This document shows, piece after piece, positions 1 through 8,500 of a stretch of DNA of 64,000 bases. The notes below the pieces were generated by a model. That model had not been told where the DNA came from. It did not search any database and saw only the letters and a list, made by a program, of their open reading frames with translations. The DNA is taken from NCBI GenBank assembly GCA_902168105.1, contig CABHOY010000019.1, positions 186,001 through 250,000 of the forward strand, read 5' to 3'. The stretch's first letter is position 1. Each line of letters starts with the position of its first letter. Source of the stretch: an uncultured Flavihumibacter sp. Its GTDB lineage: Bacteria > Bacteroidota > Bacteroidia > Chitinophagales > Chitinophagaceae. Made by a program: the position numbers and the translations under genes.

Positions 1-552
1 CTTTCAGGTATTAAACTGGAGTTATCTACCGTAACGCCGTCCCAAACCACAGTATACAGGCAATCGCTCATTCAGAACACGCTGCAGCGACTGGACGGAG
101 CAATGGATGAATTACGTCGTATTGCCCGCAGCATGATGCCTGAGATCCTAATTAAATATGGTCTTGGAGAGGCTACTGTTGAATATTGCAGAGGATTGAA
201 AAAGACGGGAACAGATAATATCATTTGCCAGGTGTTCAATTTTCAGGCAGATATGGAACATACCCGGCAGGTAGTATTATACCGCATTATGCAGGAACTG
301 GTGAACAATGCGGTCAAACATGCAGAGGCCTCGCAGATATTAGTGCTGTTGCAACAAACTGACCACACATTGTTCCTCACCGTTGAAGATGACGGAAAAG
401 GATTTGATACGACCACAGGCAATAAACTTAAAGGAGCCGGTCTGGCGAATATCGAAGCGCGCGTGGAATTCCTGGGCGGCAAGATCGATATACAGTCCGA
501 ACCTGGTACAGGCACGGCCATTACAATAGAATGTGCAACATCCATTAATTAG
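1..552 (+). CDS. Sensor histidine kinase, NarX/DesK type (5' end outside window)
   Basis: The frame is open from base 1, so the gene is truncated by the window edge; 183 residues remain. The first visible residues, LSGIKLELS, are those that normally follow the phospho-acceptor His of HisKA_3 kinases, so the window opens only a few codons after that His. The ATP-binding domain is intact: N box LVNNAVKHA near visible residue 100, G1 box VEDDGKGFD near 130, and G2 box GAGLANIEAR near 147. Kinases of this family phosphorylate NarL/FixJ-type response regulators, and one starts 22 bp downstream, so the two are almost certainly an operon and a cognate pair. The sensory part is missing, so the signal cannot be read. 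The neighbouring nitrate/nitrite genes make a nitrogen or respiratory signal possible, but that is inference. Confidence 0.93.
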   Translation, partial: LSGIKLELSTVTPSQTTVYRQSLIQNTLQRLDGAMDELRRIARSMMPEILIKYGLGEATVEYCRGLKKTGTDNIICQVFNFQADMEHTRQVVLYRIMQELVNNAVKHAEASQILVLLQQTDHTLFLTVEDDGKGFDTTTGNKLKGAGLANIEARVEFLGGKIDIQSEPGTGTAITIECATSIN

Positions 553-574
553 TTAAACGTAATTGAAAGAAGTT

Positions 575-1198
575 ATGATCAAAGTAATAGTGGTAGAAGA
601 TCACCCTATCATGGTAGAAGGTTTGAAAAACATCCTGCGAAGTGATGCAGGAATAGAACTGAACGGCGATTATGGGGATGGTAAAAGTGTATTACAGGCA
701 TTGGAAAAAGGGCAGCCGGACGTAATACTGATGGATGTGAACCTTCCGGACATCAGCGGTGTGACGCTTTGCGGGGAAGTTAAAAAGAAATATGAAGATG
801 TTAAGATCATTGCGCTGAGCATACATGATGAACAACCTGTCATACACAGTATGTTGCAGAACGGAGCAAGCGGGTATGTGCTGAAGAATGCACTGGGCAA
901 TGAGATCATCCGGGCTATTTATGCCATTATGGATGGGGAGGAATACCTGTGCAGCAGTACGAAAGAAGCGTTGAAGAATGCTGATATGGAACTGCTGAAA
1001 GCCATACCACGTATCACCCGCAGGGAAAAAGAGATCCTGCAGCTGATCGGCAAGGGATTAACCACCATGCAGATAGCGGACCAATTGTTCATCAGTACGC
1101 ATACGGTGGAAAGTCACCGCAAGAACCTGATGGAGAAATTCGGGGTAAATAATACGACTTCCGTCGTGAAACTGGCATCAGAATACAAACTGCTTTAG
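575..1198 (+). CDS. Response regulator, NarL/FixJ family (LuxR-type HTH)
   Basis: A 207-residue two-domain regulator. The receiver domain (about residues 1-120) starts MIKVIVVEDHP, has the phospho-acceptor Asp in VILMDVNLPDISG and the conserved Lys in GYVLKNA. The LuxR-type HTH (about 145-205) has the typical sequence ITRREKEILQLIGKG and STHTVESHRKNLMEKF. I chose the ATG at 575; a longer in-frame reading from TTG at 563 only adds four residues that the family lacks. It is the probable partner of the kinase just upstream. Its stop codon overlaps the convergent Crp/Fnr gene by 4 bp, with no room for a terminator between them. Confidence 0.95.
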   Translation: MIKVIVVEDHPIMVEGLKNILRSDAGIELNGDYGDGKSVLQALEKGQPDVILMDVNLPDISGVTLCGEVKKKYEDVKIIALSIHDEQPVIHSMLQNGASGYVLKNALGNEIIRAIYAIMDGEEYLCSSTKEALKNADMELLKAIPRITRREKEILQLIGKGLTTMQIADQLFISTHTVESHRKNLMEKFGVNNTTSVVKLASEYKLL

Positions 1199-1896
1199 CC
1201 TGCTTCCGCTTCCAGGACCTGTAACCGGGCGGGATCTATTACGGCCATACTTTTGCCGGAGATAACGATGATCTTTTCCTGTATCAGTTCACTCATTACA
1301 CGGAAAGCCGTTTCATAGGTCGTACCGGTGTAAGACGCCAGGTCCTGGCGACTGAGTGTCATATTAATATAGCCATCATCGTTGGCGCCGAACTTTTCCA
1401 GGAGGATAAGCAAGGCATGGGCGATACGGCCCTTTACAGGCATATGCACGAGATTGCGCATATTCTTTTCTGACTCCTGTAATTCACTGGCATAGAACAT
1501 CATGAGCGCATGCAGGAAATCATGATTGACTTTAAGAGTAGCCTGGAAAAAGGCCAGGTCAATAAAACAACCGTCAACCGGTTCCAGTGCAGTCGCCGAC
1601 ACAGGATACACCATCTCACTGCCCACGCCCCTGTGCCCGACAATATCACCTTCTTTGGCAAAGCGCACGATCAGTTCTTTGCCTTCACCCCAATGCTTGT
1701 GCACTTTTACTTTACCTGCATTCACGAAGTAGATCCCATTTACCGGCTCTCCTTCCCGGAAGAGCATCTGACCTTTCTTTAATGTAAAACTTTGTCTATG
1801 TGTCGAAATGGCTGGCTTCCATGCAGGAATACACAACTTACATAACATACAGGATTGCAGATCGCAACCATGTTTATCTTTCTTCATGCCTGTCAA
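1195..1896 (-). CDS. Crp/Fnr family transcriptional regulator with N-terminal cysteine cluster
   Basis: A 233-residue regulator. The cyclic-nucleotide-binding-like beta-roll (about 35-150) includes KKGQMLFREGEPVNGIYFV, and the Crp-type winged HTH (about 160-225) includes LSRQDLASYTGTTYETAFRV. The N-terminus carries four cysteines (C11, C16, C19, C22; spacing CX4CX2CX2C). E. coli FNR also has an N-terminal cluster that binds an oxygen-sensitive [4Fe-4S], but its spacing differs, so an Fe-S or redox role here is inference. The start overlaps the end of cobA on the same strand by 23 bp (a second ATG at 1887 is possible), so the two are co-transcribed. Its position opposite nirB makes it the best candidate regulator of the nitrate/nitrite operon. 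Confidence 0.93.
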   Translation of the reverse strand: MTGMKKDKHGCDLQSCMLCKLCIPAWKPAISTHRQSFTLKKGQMLFREGEPVNGIYFVNAGKVKVHKHWGEGKELIVRFAKEGDIVGHRGVGSEMVYPVSATALEPVDGCFIDLAFFQATLKVNHDFLHALMMFYASELQESEKNMRNLVHMPVKGRIAHALLILLEKFGANDDGYINMTLSRQDLASYTGTTYETAFRVMSELIQEKIIVISGKSMAVIDPARLQVLEAEAG

Positions 1897-2632
1897 TTAA
1901 TTGCTGCACCGTTCCGGTCATGTCCTTCAGGTCCACCACTTTCCCTACCACTATTACTGCCGGGTTAGACATGCCGGCATGCTGCGCTTTAAATAGGATA
2001 TCCTTTACGGTACCTGTTACTACGTTTTCTCTGTCGGTCGAACTGTTCTGAATAATGGCCACCGGCAGGTTCTCTTTCCCGTACCCGATGAATATGTCCA
2101 TGATCTTTTCCAGTTTGCTCATCGCCATTAATATAATGACAGTAGCGGTTGAACGCGCTGCCAGGTCTATATCGGCCGAGATCTCTCCTGTCAGGGTAGT
2201 ACCCGTCGTTACCCAGAAGCTCTCTGTGATACCTCTTGAGGTAAGCGGTATCATCTGACCAGCAGGGCCTGCCAGGGCGCTTGAAATACCTGGAACAACC
2301 TGGACAGGGATGCCGGCGCCTTTAGCGGCAGCTATCTCTTCGGTAGCCCTTCCAAATACGAAGGGATCTCCTCCTTTCAGTCTTACTACGTGTCCATGCG
2401 ATTGGGCATAAGAGACGATCAGATGATTGATTTCCTGCTGCGAGAGCGAATGGCAGCCATAGCGCTTGCCTACAAATCGGACCACAGCACCCGGTTTGGC
2501 GTAGGACAGCAGCGCTTCATTCACTAACGCATCATATAATATTACATCTGCCTGCCGGAGAACGTTCACTGCCTTCAAAGTTATTAGTTCCGGATCGCCT
2601 GGTCCTGCTCCTACCAAAGATAAGTATGCCAT
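1874..2632 (-). CDS. cobA: Uroporphyrinogen-III C-methyltransferase (CobA/SUMT)
   Basis: A 252-residue single-domain SUMT. It methylates uroporphyrinogen III twice with S-adenosylmethionine to give precorrin-2, the first step to siroheme. Family motifs are clear: the N-terminal LVGAGPGDPELITLKA, YDALVNEALL, GGDPFVFGRATEE and the VVPGISSALAGPA loop. There is no CysG-type dehydrogenase/ferrochelatase domain, so later siroheme steps must be encoded elsewhere. The gene is divergent from nirB, whose product needs siroheme, and is followed by an overlapping Crp/Fnr gene. Linkage of siroheme synthesis with nitrite reductase is a common arrangement. Confidence 0.96.
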   Translation of the reverse strand: MAYLSLVGAGPGDPELITLKAVNVLRQADVILYDALVNEALLSYAKPGAVVRFVGKRYGCHSLSQQEINHLIVSYAQSHGHVVRLKGGDPFVFGRATEEIAAAKGAGIPVQVVPGISSALAGPAGQMIPLTSRGITESFWVTTGTTLTGEISADIDLAARSTATVIILMAMSKLEKIMDIFIGYGKENLPVAIIQNSSTDRENVVTGTVKDILFKAQHAGMSNPAVIVVGKVVDLKDMTGTVQQLIDRHEER

Positions 2633-2685
2633 GTGAGATATATTATAATAATATTTATATGAGTAAAATCATACGAACCACTATA

Positions 2686-2710
2686 AAATTAGAACACTTA
2701 TTCCTAATTT
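2686..2710. repeat. Inverted repeat AAATTAG-N11-CTAATTT in the cobA-nirB promoter region
   Basis: Perfect 7-bp arms (2686-2692 and 2704-2710) directly beside the Crp/Fnr-like site. It could be a second operator or simply AT-rich background; the sequence alone does not decide. Confidence 0.4.
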
Positions 2711-2711
2711 C

Positions 2712-2725
2712 ATGATGCAGATCAT
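2712..2725. promoter_or_regulatory. Candidate Crp/Fnr operator ATGAT-N4-ATCAT
   Basis: The 14-mer has perfectly inverted 5-bp arms, ATGAT and ATCAT, around GCAG. The FNR consensus is TTGAT-N4-ATCAA, so four of five bases of each half-site agree. It lies in the 195-bp divergent region between cobA, whose operon ends in a Crp/Fnr gene, and nirB. Autoregulation and control of nirB by the linked regulator is an inference. The distance to the nirB start (about 100 bp) is long for a classical activator site. Confidence 0.5.
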
Positions 2726-2827
2726 AAAAAACGGCACATTTTACGACTCGAATCAGAAAATAGATATCATATTAATTAATTCAACATATAGAGGCCGTTC
2801 TAAATTTATCAACTCAATTCTTTGCCA

Positions 2828-5332
2828 ATGAAAATTGTAATTATAGGGAATGGCATGGTTAGCTACAAGTTTTGCGAGAAAATAATCGCGAAATTGCCGG
2901 CCCGGGCTGCAGAAATCGTGGTTTTTGGAGAAGAGCCCCGACCCGCCTACGACCGAGTTCACTTAAGCGAATTTTTTGCGGGCAAAACAGCAGATGACCT
3001 TCTCATGGCTCCGGCCGACTGGTATGTCGCCAACGATATTACCCTTCACCTGGGCGACCCTGTTCAGCAGATTGACCGTAACACCAAAACCGTCCATTCA
3101 TATAAAGGTATTACAGAAGCGTACGATTACCTCGTAATTGCTACAGGCTCTTCCGCTTTTGTGCCGCCTATTCCTGGTGTGGACAAAAAGGGTGTATTCA
3201 TTTACCGCACTATAGAAGATCTGGAGCTTATGCGTGACTATGCCCCTAAAGTGAAAAGAGGTGTAGTGATCGGCGGCGGCCTCTTAGGGCTGGAAGCAGC
3301 GAAAGCACTGCTGGACCTGGGCATTTCCGATACACATGTTATAGAGTTCGCCCCAAGACTGATGCCCCGGCAGATCGATGAAAGCGGGTCCCGCATACTG
3401 GAGCAACAACTCAAACAACTTGGTTTACAGATACATACCAATAAAAACACCAGTGAAGTGACCGGTGGTGATACCATGACCGGATTGCAGTTTGCGGATG
3501 AGTCCATCCTGGAAGCAGACATGTTGGTAATATCCGCCGGGATCAAACCACGGGATGAACTGGCGAAACTAAGCGGCCTGGAAACTGGTCACCGGGGTGG
3601 TATCGTAGTCAACGAAAAACTACAAACAACTGATCCTGAAATATTTGCTATCGGCGAATGTGCCTTATATAATGGTATGATCTACGGGTTGGTAGCGCCC
3701 GGTTATGAAATGGCGGAAGTGGTAGCTTCTCATATTGCCAGTGAGGCACAGGAGAAAGCATTTACCGGCTTTGACATGAGCACCAAACTCAAGCTGATCG
3801 GTATAGATGTGGCCAGCTTTGGCGATCCTTTCGCTCCCGCAGAGACGAGTCGCAGTATCGTGTTTGAAGACACGATGAAAGGGGTGTATAAACGCATCAG
3901 CATCACCAACGATGGTAAACACCTGCTGGGAGGTATCCTCATCGGCGATGCGGACGCCTATAATATGTTGCTACAGACCGCCAAAAATAAGGTCATCCTC
4001 CCTCCCAATCCCGAAGACGTGCTTTTGGGTTCCCGTGGGGGAAGCCAGGATGCTGGTCCGGGCGTACTCGGGTTACCGGACGATGCCATCATCTGCAGCT
4101 GTGAGAGTGTGAGCAAGGGCAGTATCTGTGCTGCAGTTGAAGCAGGTAATGAAACCCTGGATGCTGTTAAGAAATGTACTAAGGCAGGCACCTGCTGCGG
4201 TGGTTGCACACCAATGGTGAAAGACCTGATCACAGGTACCATGAAGGCACAGGGCAAGTATATCCGCAACGTAATTTGCGAGCACTTTTCCTACTCCCGC
4301 CAGGAGCTGTATGACCTGATCCGTATCAAAAACGTCCGTTCTTTCGACGATGCGCTTGACCATTATGGTCATGGCGATGGTTGTGAAATATGCAAACCTG
4401 TTATAGCGTCTATCATGGCCAGTCTCTGGAATGATATGATCCTGGATAAAGGCAATGATGTTGTGCAGGATTCCAATGACCGTTTCCTTGCCAATATCCA
4501 GAAGGGTGGCACTTATTCTGTTGTTCCCCGCATCCCCGGCGGTGAGATCACTCCTGCCAGACTGCTGGTCATCGCACAGGTGGCCTTAAAATATAACCTG
4601 TATACCAAGATCACCGGCGGACAGCGTATAGACCTCTTCGGAGCACACCTGGACGACCTGCCGAACATCTGGGAAGAGTTGATCGATGCAGGCTTTGAAA
4701 GTGGCCATGCTTATGGAAAAGCACTACGTACCGTTAAAAGCTGTGTAGGTTCTACCTGGTGCCGCTTCGGCCTGCACGACAGCGTAAGCTTTGCCATACA
4801 GATAGAAGAACGTTACCGCGGCCTGCGTGCTCCGCATAAGATCAAATCTGCAGTATCCGGATGTATCCGCGAATGCGCAGAAGCACAATCTAAAGACTTC
4901 GGCATCATTGCTACGGAGAAAGGCTGGAACCTTTACGTAGGAGGTAATGGTGGTTCCAAACCACAGCATGCCATCCTGCTGGCGGCAGATCTGGACAGTG
5001 AAACCTGCATCCGCTATATAGACCGTTTCCTGATGTTCTATATCAAAACAGCTGATCCGCTTACACGTACCGCTACATGGTTGAATAAACTGGACGGAGG
5101 CATCACCTACCTGCGTAACGTGGTTGTAAATGACAGCCTGGGTATTGCGGCCGAACTGGAAACAGAGATGCAGTCCCTCGTTGATAAATATAAGTGCGAA
5201 TGGAAGGAAGTAGTGGAAAGCCCTGAATTGCGCAAACGCTTCAGTCACTTTGTAAATGCGCCAGGAACAAAAGATCCGACGGTAAAATTCGATACGCTGC
5301 GGGAACAGAAGAAGGCCGCAGAATGGAAATAG
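2828..5332 (+). CDS. nirB: Assimilatory nitrite reductase [NAD(P)H] large subunit NirB
   Basis: An 834-residue cytoplasmic enzyme reducing nitrite to ammonium with six electrons from NAD(P)H. Domain order: FAD/NAD(P)H oxidoreductase (about 1-310; IVIIGNGMVSYKF, VVIGGGLLGLEAA, IFAIGECALYNG), BFD-like [2Fe-2S] domain (423-461; CSCESVS and CTKAGTCCGGC), then the nitrite/sulphite reductase part (about 540-800). The siroheme-[4Fe-4S] ligands are complete: C639-X5-C645 in CVGSTWC and C679-X3-C683 in GCIREC. I chose the ATG at 2828; TTG at 2822 is in frame but adds only two residues. It opens the nirB-to-rubredoxin run; nirD follows after 44 bp. Confidence 0.97.
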   Translation: MKIVIIGNGMVSYKFCEKIIAKLPARAAEIVVFGEEPRPAYDRVHLSEFFAGKTADDLLMAPADWYVANDITLHLGDPVQQIDRNTKTVHSYKGITEAYDYLVIATGSSAFVPPIPGVDKKGVFIYRTIEDLELMRDYAPKVKRGVVIGGGLLGLEAAKALLDLGISDTHVIEFAPRLMPRQIDESGSRILEQQLKQLGLQIHTNKNTSEVTGGDTMTGLQFADESILEADMLVISAGIKPRDELAKLSGLETGHRGGIVVNEKLQTTDPEIFAIGECALYNGMIYGLVAPGYEMAEVVASHIASEAQEKAFTGFDMSTKLKLIGIDVASFGDPFAPAETSRSIVFEDTMKGVYKRISITNDGKHLLGGILIGDADAYNMLLQTAKNKVILPPNPEDVLLGSRGGSQDAGPGVLGLPDDAIICSCESVSKGSICAAVEAGNETLDAVKKCTKAGTCCGGCTPMVKDLITGTMKAQGKYIRNVICEHFSYSRQELYDLIRIKNVRSFDDALDHYGHGDGCEICKPVIASIMASLWNDMILDKGNDVVQDSNDRFLANIQKGGTYSVVPRIPGGEITPARLLVIAQVALKYNLYTKITGGQRIDLFGAHLDDLPNIWEELIDAGFESGHAYGKALRTVKSCVGSTWCRFGLHDSVSFAIQIEERYRGLRAPHKIKSAVSGCIRECAEAQSKDFGIIATEKGWNLYVGGNGGSKPQHAILLAADLDSETCIRYIDRFLMFYIKTADPLTRTATWLNKLDGGITYLRNVVVNDSLGIAAELETEMQSLVDKYKCEWKEVVESPELRKRFSHFVNAPGTKDPTVKFDTLREQKKAAEWK

Positions 5333-5376
5333 AAAATCAATTCATTAAAAGACATTCATCAATAAACAGATAACTT

Positions 5377-5757
5377 ATGTCAGCCATCATCAGCACGAGC
5401 ACAAACACGACCACAAACATCGCATGGTTCTTTGCCTGTAATGTGATAGACGTTCCGCCAAACGGAGGAGTATGCGTAAAATATGATGATGTACAAATTG
5501 CACTGTTCCGTTTTGCCAGACGCGATGCCTGGTATGCTACACAGAACATGTGCCCTCACCGTCAGCAGATGGCCCTCAGTCGCGGCATGACAGGCACTCA
5601 CAACGGCGAGCCTAAGGTGGCTTGTCCCTTCCATAAAAAAACATTCTCTCTCGAAGACGGCCGTTGCCTGTCTGACGATCAGGAATGTTCCCTCACCACC
5701 TACCCTGTCAGGGTTGAAAACGAAAAGGTGTACATAGGGATCATGCAGGAAGCATAA
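5377..5757 (+). CDS. nirD: Nitrite reductase small subunit NirD (Rieske-type)
   Basis: A 126-residue Rieske-fold protein, the usual small subunit of NirB-type nitrite reductase. A CXH...CXXH pair of motifs is present (C59-P-H61 in MCPHRQQ and C83-P-F-H86 in ACPFHKK), so this subunit probably binds a [2Fe-2S] cluster; some NirD proteins have lost these ligands. The first 13 residues are Ser/Thr/Asn-rich and probably disordered. It lies 44 bp after nirB and 53 bp before the outer-membrane channel gene, inside the same operon. Confidence 0.94.
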   Translation: MSAIISTSTNTTTNIAWFFACNVIDVPPNGGVCVKYDDVQIALFRFARRDAWYATQNMCPHRQQMALSRGMTGTHNGEPKVACPFHKKTFSLEDGRCLSDDQECSLTTYPVRVENEKVYIGIMQEA

Positions 5758-5810
5758 TATCAGCAGAGAGAGCGGGAATACTCTTATTGCTAACATTATC
5801 AACAGAATGC

Positions 5811-7163
5811 ATGAAATGTTTATTCTCAGTAGGTTTTTTATGTCTGCTTTGTATGCTCTTTTTCCGTCCGTCCGTACATGCACAGTTCACATTGGGAGCC
5901 CAGCTTCGGACGCGTACGGAATTCAGGGATGGCCAGGGAGCACCACTGCCGAAAGGCGCCTCCCCTGCTTTCTTCACCTCCCAGCGTAGCCGCCTCTTTG
6001 CCGGATTCAGTGGCTACCGTTTTAAACTGGGATTGACAGTACAGGATGTACGGGTATGGGGACAGGATGTTTCCACTCTTAACAGGGTCACTGCCCAAGA
6101 CTACAACGGATTACTGCTACATGAAGCCTGGGCTGAAATTATGCTGCTGGACACAGTAGTAAAGAACAAAAGCCTGAACCTCAAAATTGGCCGCCAGGAA
6201 ATCGTTTATGACGACAGCCGCCTGCTGGGAAACCTGGACTGGCTGCAACAAGGCAGAAGACATGATGCAGCAGTATTGAAATATGAAACGGGACCATATA
6301 CATTGCATCTCGGCGCAGCATTTAATCAGAACAGGGAAAATGCAGCCGGCACTATATATAACCCAACTCCCCCGGGAAATTACACAGCTACTACCAATGG
6401 TGGCGCCATGTACAAAAGCCTGGAATATCTGTATGGCTCACGGAAACTATCTGCAGGAACTATCTCTTTCCTGTTCCTGGCTGACCAGTTTTCCAAATTC
6501 CATCCCGATAGCACAGGCGTTAAGATCTGGGATAATGGCGTACATACACGCATGACGACAGGGTTATATTTCATCAATTCGTTTGATAAACTAACACTGA
6601 CCGCCGCCGGATATTATCAGTTCGGCAAAAATGCCAACGCGCAGGAACTCAGCGCAGGACTACTGTCCGCCGCTTTCCAATACCAGCTTTGTAAGTCGTT
6701 CAGTGCTGGTCTTGGCGCTGATTACACTACCGGTGGCACAAGCACGACAGGCAAAAGTCATGCGTTCGATCCGCTATATGGTACACCGCACAAATTCTGG
6801 GGCTATATGGATTACTTCTATGTGGCGAACGGATCTGGTAACCGCGGATTACAGGATTACTACCTGAAAACGAAATATAAGGCAGGCACCCGTTTTCAAC
6901 TGACAGGAGATGTACACGAGTTTTTCAGCGTCAGTGATATAGTGGAGAACGGCGTTTCAATCAGCCGGAAATTTGGCACAGAGGCTGACCTCGTAGCTAC
7001 ATACTCCCTTACGAAGGTGATCTCTTTTGAAGCTGGTTACAGCCACTTCTGGAATACAGCTTCACTGACTTCTACTGCCGTAAAAAATGTCTCCAATGCA
7101 CAAAGCAACAGTAACTGGGCATATGTGATGGTTGCTATCAGACCGGAGATGATTTTTAAATAA
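5811..7163 (+). CDS. Alginate-export-family outer membrane beta-barrel channel
   Basis: A 450-residue protein with a Sec signal peptide (hydrophobic stretch about 3-17, likely cleavage at VHA|QF) followed by alternating amphipathic strands rich in Tyr, Gly and aromatic residues and ending in a beta-strand. LKIGRQEIVYDDSRLLGNLD resembles the AlgE-like alginate export family. I chose the ATG at 5811 because it places the signal peptide at the N-terminus; a TTG at 5787 would add eight residues in front of it. Its place between nirD and the NarK-type transporter suggests it admits nitrate or nitrite across the outer membrane. That substrate is inferred from context only. Confidence 0.85.
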   Translation: MKCLFSVGFLCLLCMLFFRPSVHAQFTLGAQLRTRTEFRDGQGAPLPKGASPAFFTSQRSRLFAGFSGYRFKLGLTVQDVRVWGQDVSTLNRVTAQDYNGLLLHEAWAEIMLLDTVVKNKSLNLKIGRQEIVYDDSRLLGNLDWLQQGRRHDAAVLKYETGPYTLHLGAAFNQNRENAAGTIYNPTPPGNYTATTNGGAMYKSLEYLYGSRKLSAGTISFLFLADQFSKFHPDSTGVKIWDNGVHTRMTTGLYFINSFDKLTLTAAGYYQFGKNANAQELSAGLLSAAFQYQLCKSFSAGLGADYTTGGTSTTGKSHAFDPLYGTPHKFWGYMDYFYVANGSGNRGLQDYYLKTKYKAGTRFQLTGDVHEFFSVSDIVENGVSISRKFGTEADLVATYSLTKVISFEAGYSHFWNTASLTSTAVKNVSNAQSNSNWAYVMVAIRPEMIFK

Positions 7164-7193
7164 CATAATTATTCAACCAGATCTTTTTTCAAC

Positions 7194-8498
7194 ATGAATA
7201 CTCAACAACCTCTCAATAAACTGCCGCTCTTTTCATTGAACTCGGTGCACATGCGTACATTTCATACCACGTGGCTGATGTTCTTTGTCTGCTTCTTCGG
7301 ATGGTTTGGCCTGGCGCCCCTGATGCCTACTATCAGGGAAGACCTGGGACTAACGAAATCACAGGTAGGTAATATCATTATTGCTTCAGTATCCAGCACC
7401 ATTATAGCAAGGTTGATCATAGGCAAATTATGCGATACCTGGGGGCCGCGTAAAACTGCTGTGCGACTGCTGATAGTAGGTTCGCTACCCGTGTTTCTTG
7501 TAGGACTGGCACATGATTATACAACGTTCCTATTGTTCCGTCTTGCTATCGGCGTAATAGGCGCATCCTTCGTAGTGACACAATTCCATACCTCCATGAT
7601 GTTTGCGGCAAATATAAAAGGTACCGCAAATGCAATTACGGGCGGATGGGGAAACCTGGGTGGCGGTGTAACCAACATGGTAATGCCGCTGATCTTTGCT
7701 GCCATTGTGGGATTCGGATATACTAAGCCGGAAGCATGGCGCCTGGCGATGATCGTACCCGGTGTTATGATGCTGATAGTAGCATGGATGTATCACCGGT
7801 TTACACAGGATACTCCTACGGGTAATTTCGATGAGATCAACCGTAACAGTCCTGTAAAGAGTAAAACTGACTGGACCATCCTGGCAGACTGGCGTATATG
7901 GGCCCTGACGCTGGCTTACGGCATGTGCTTCGGTATGGAGATCACATTTGACAACGTAGCATCTTTGCACTTCGTGGATACATTCCATCTTTCACAGAGC
8001 AGCGCCGGTTTCTGGGCTGGCATCTTTGGTTTCATGAACATCTTTGCAAGGGCAATGGGCGGCATCGTATCGGATAAGGTGGGCGCGAAAGCAGGCATGA
8101 AAGGAAAAGGTATCCTGCTGGCTATTGTATTACTGCTGGAAGGTATCGGACTGCTTTTGTTTGCACAGGCAGGCTCACTGGCGCTTGCTATAGTATCTAT
8201 GCTCACTTTTGCGCTGTTCCTGAAAATGGCGAATGGTGCAACGTACGGCATAGTGCCTTTTATTAATGAAAAGAATGTAGGACTGGTAAGTGGTGTTGTA
8301 GGTGCAGGCGGCAACCTGGGAGGCATGTTGTTCGGTTTCCTTTTTAAGTCTGATAGCATCACTTATGTCGATGCATTCACTTATATCGGTTATATCGTAA
8401 TAGCAGTGTCCTTCATCATACTGTTGACGAGATTCATTAAAAAACCGGCTACTGAAACGGCTTCCGCACCTGCCGGACAAGTAGCATTTGCAGACTAA
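7194..8498 (+). CDS. NarK/NasA-type nitrate/nitrite MFS transporter
   Basis: A 434-residue major-facilitator protein with about 12 membrane segments. The nitrate-porter family signatures are present twice: GGWGNLGGGVT (about 149-159) and GAGGNLGGMLFGF (about 369-381). These Gly-rich helices line the nitrate path in NarK. The MFS motif A variant GKLCDTWGPRK follows segment 2. It probably brings nitrate, or exchanges nitrite, across the inner membrane for the reductases encoded on either side. The stop codon lies 2 bp before the start of the nitrate reductase gene, indicating tight co-expression. Confidence 0.95.
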   Translation: MNTQQPLNKLPLFSLNSVHMRTFHTTWLMFFVCFFGWFGLAPLMPTIREDLGLTKSQVGNIIIASVSSTIIARLIIGKLCDTWGPRKTAVRLLIVGSLPVFLVGLAHDYTTFLLFRLAIGVIGASFVVTQFHTSMMFAANIKGTANAITGGWGNLGGGVTNMVMPLIFAAIVGFGYTKPEAWRLAMIVPGVMMLIVAWMYHRFTQDTPTGNFDEINRNSPVKSKTDWTILADWRIWALTLAYGMCFGMEITFDNVASLHFVDTFHLSQSSAGFWAGIFGFMNIFARAMGGIVSDKVGAKAGMKGKGILLAIVLLLEGIGLLLFAQAGSLALAIVSMLTFALFLKMANGATYGIVPFINEKNVGLVSGVVGAGGNLGGMLFGFLFKSDSITYVDAFTYIGYIVIAVSFIILLTRFIKKPATETASAPAGQVAFAD

Positions 8499-8500
8499 CA

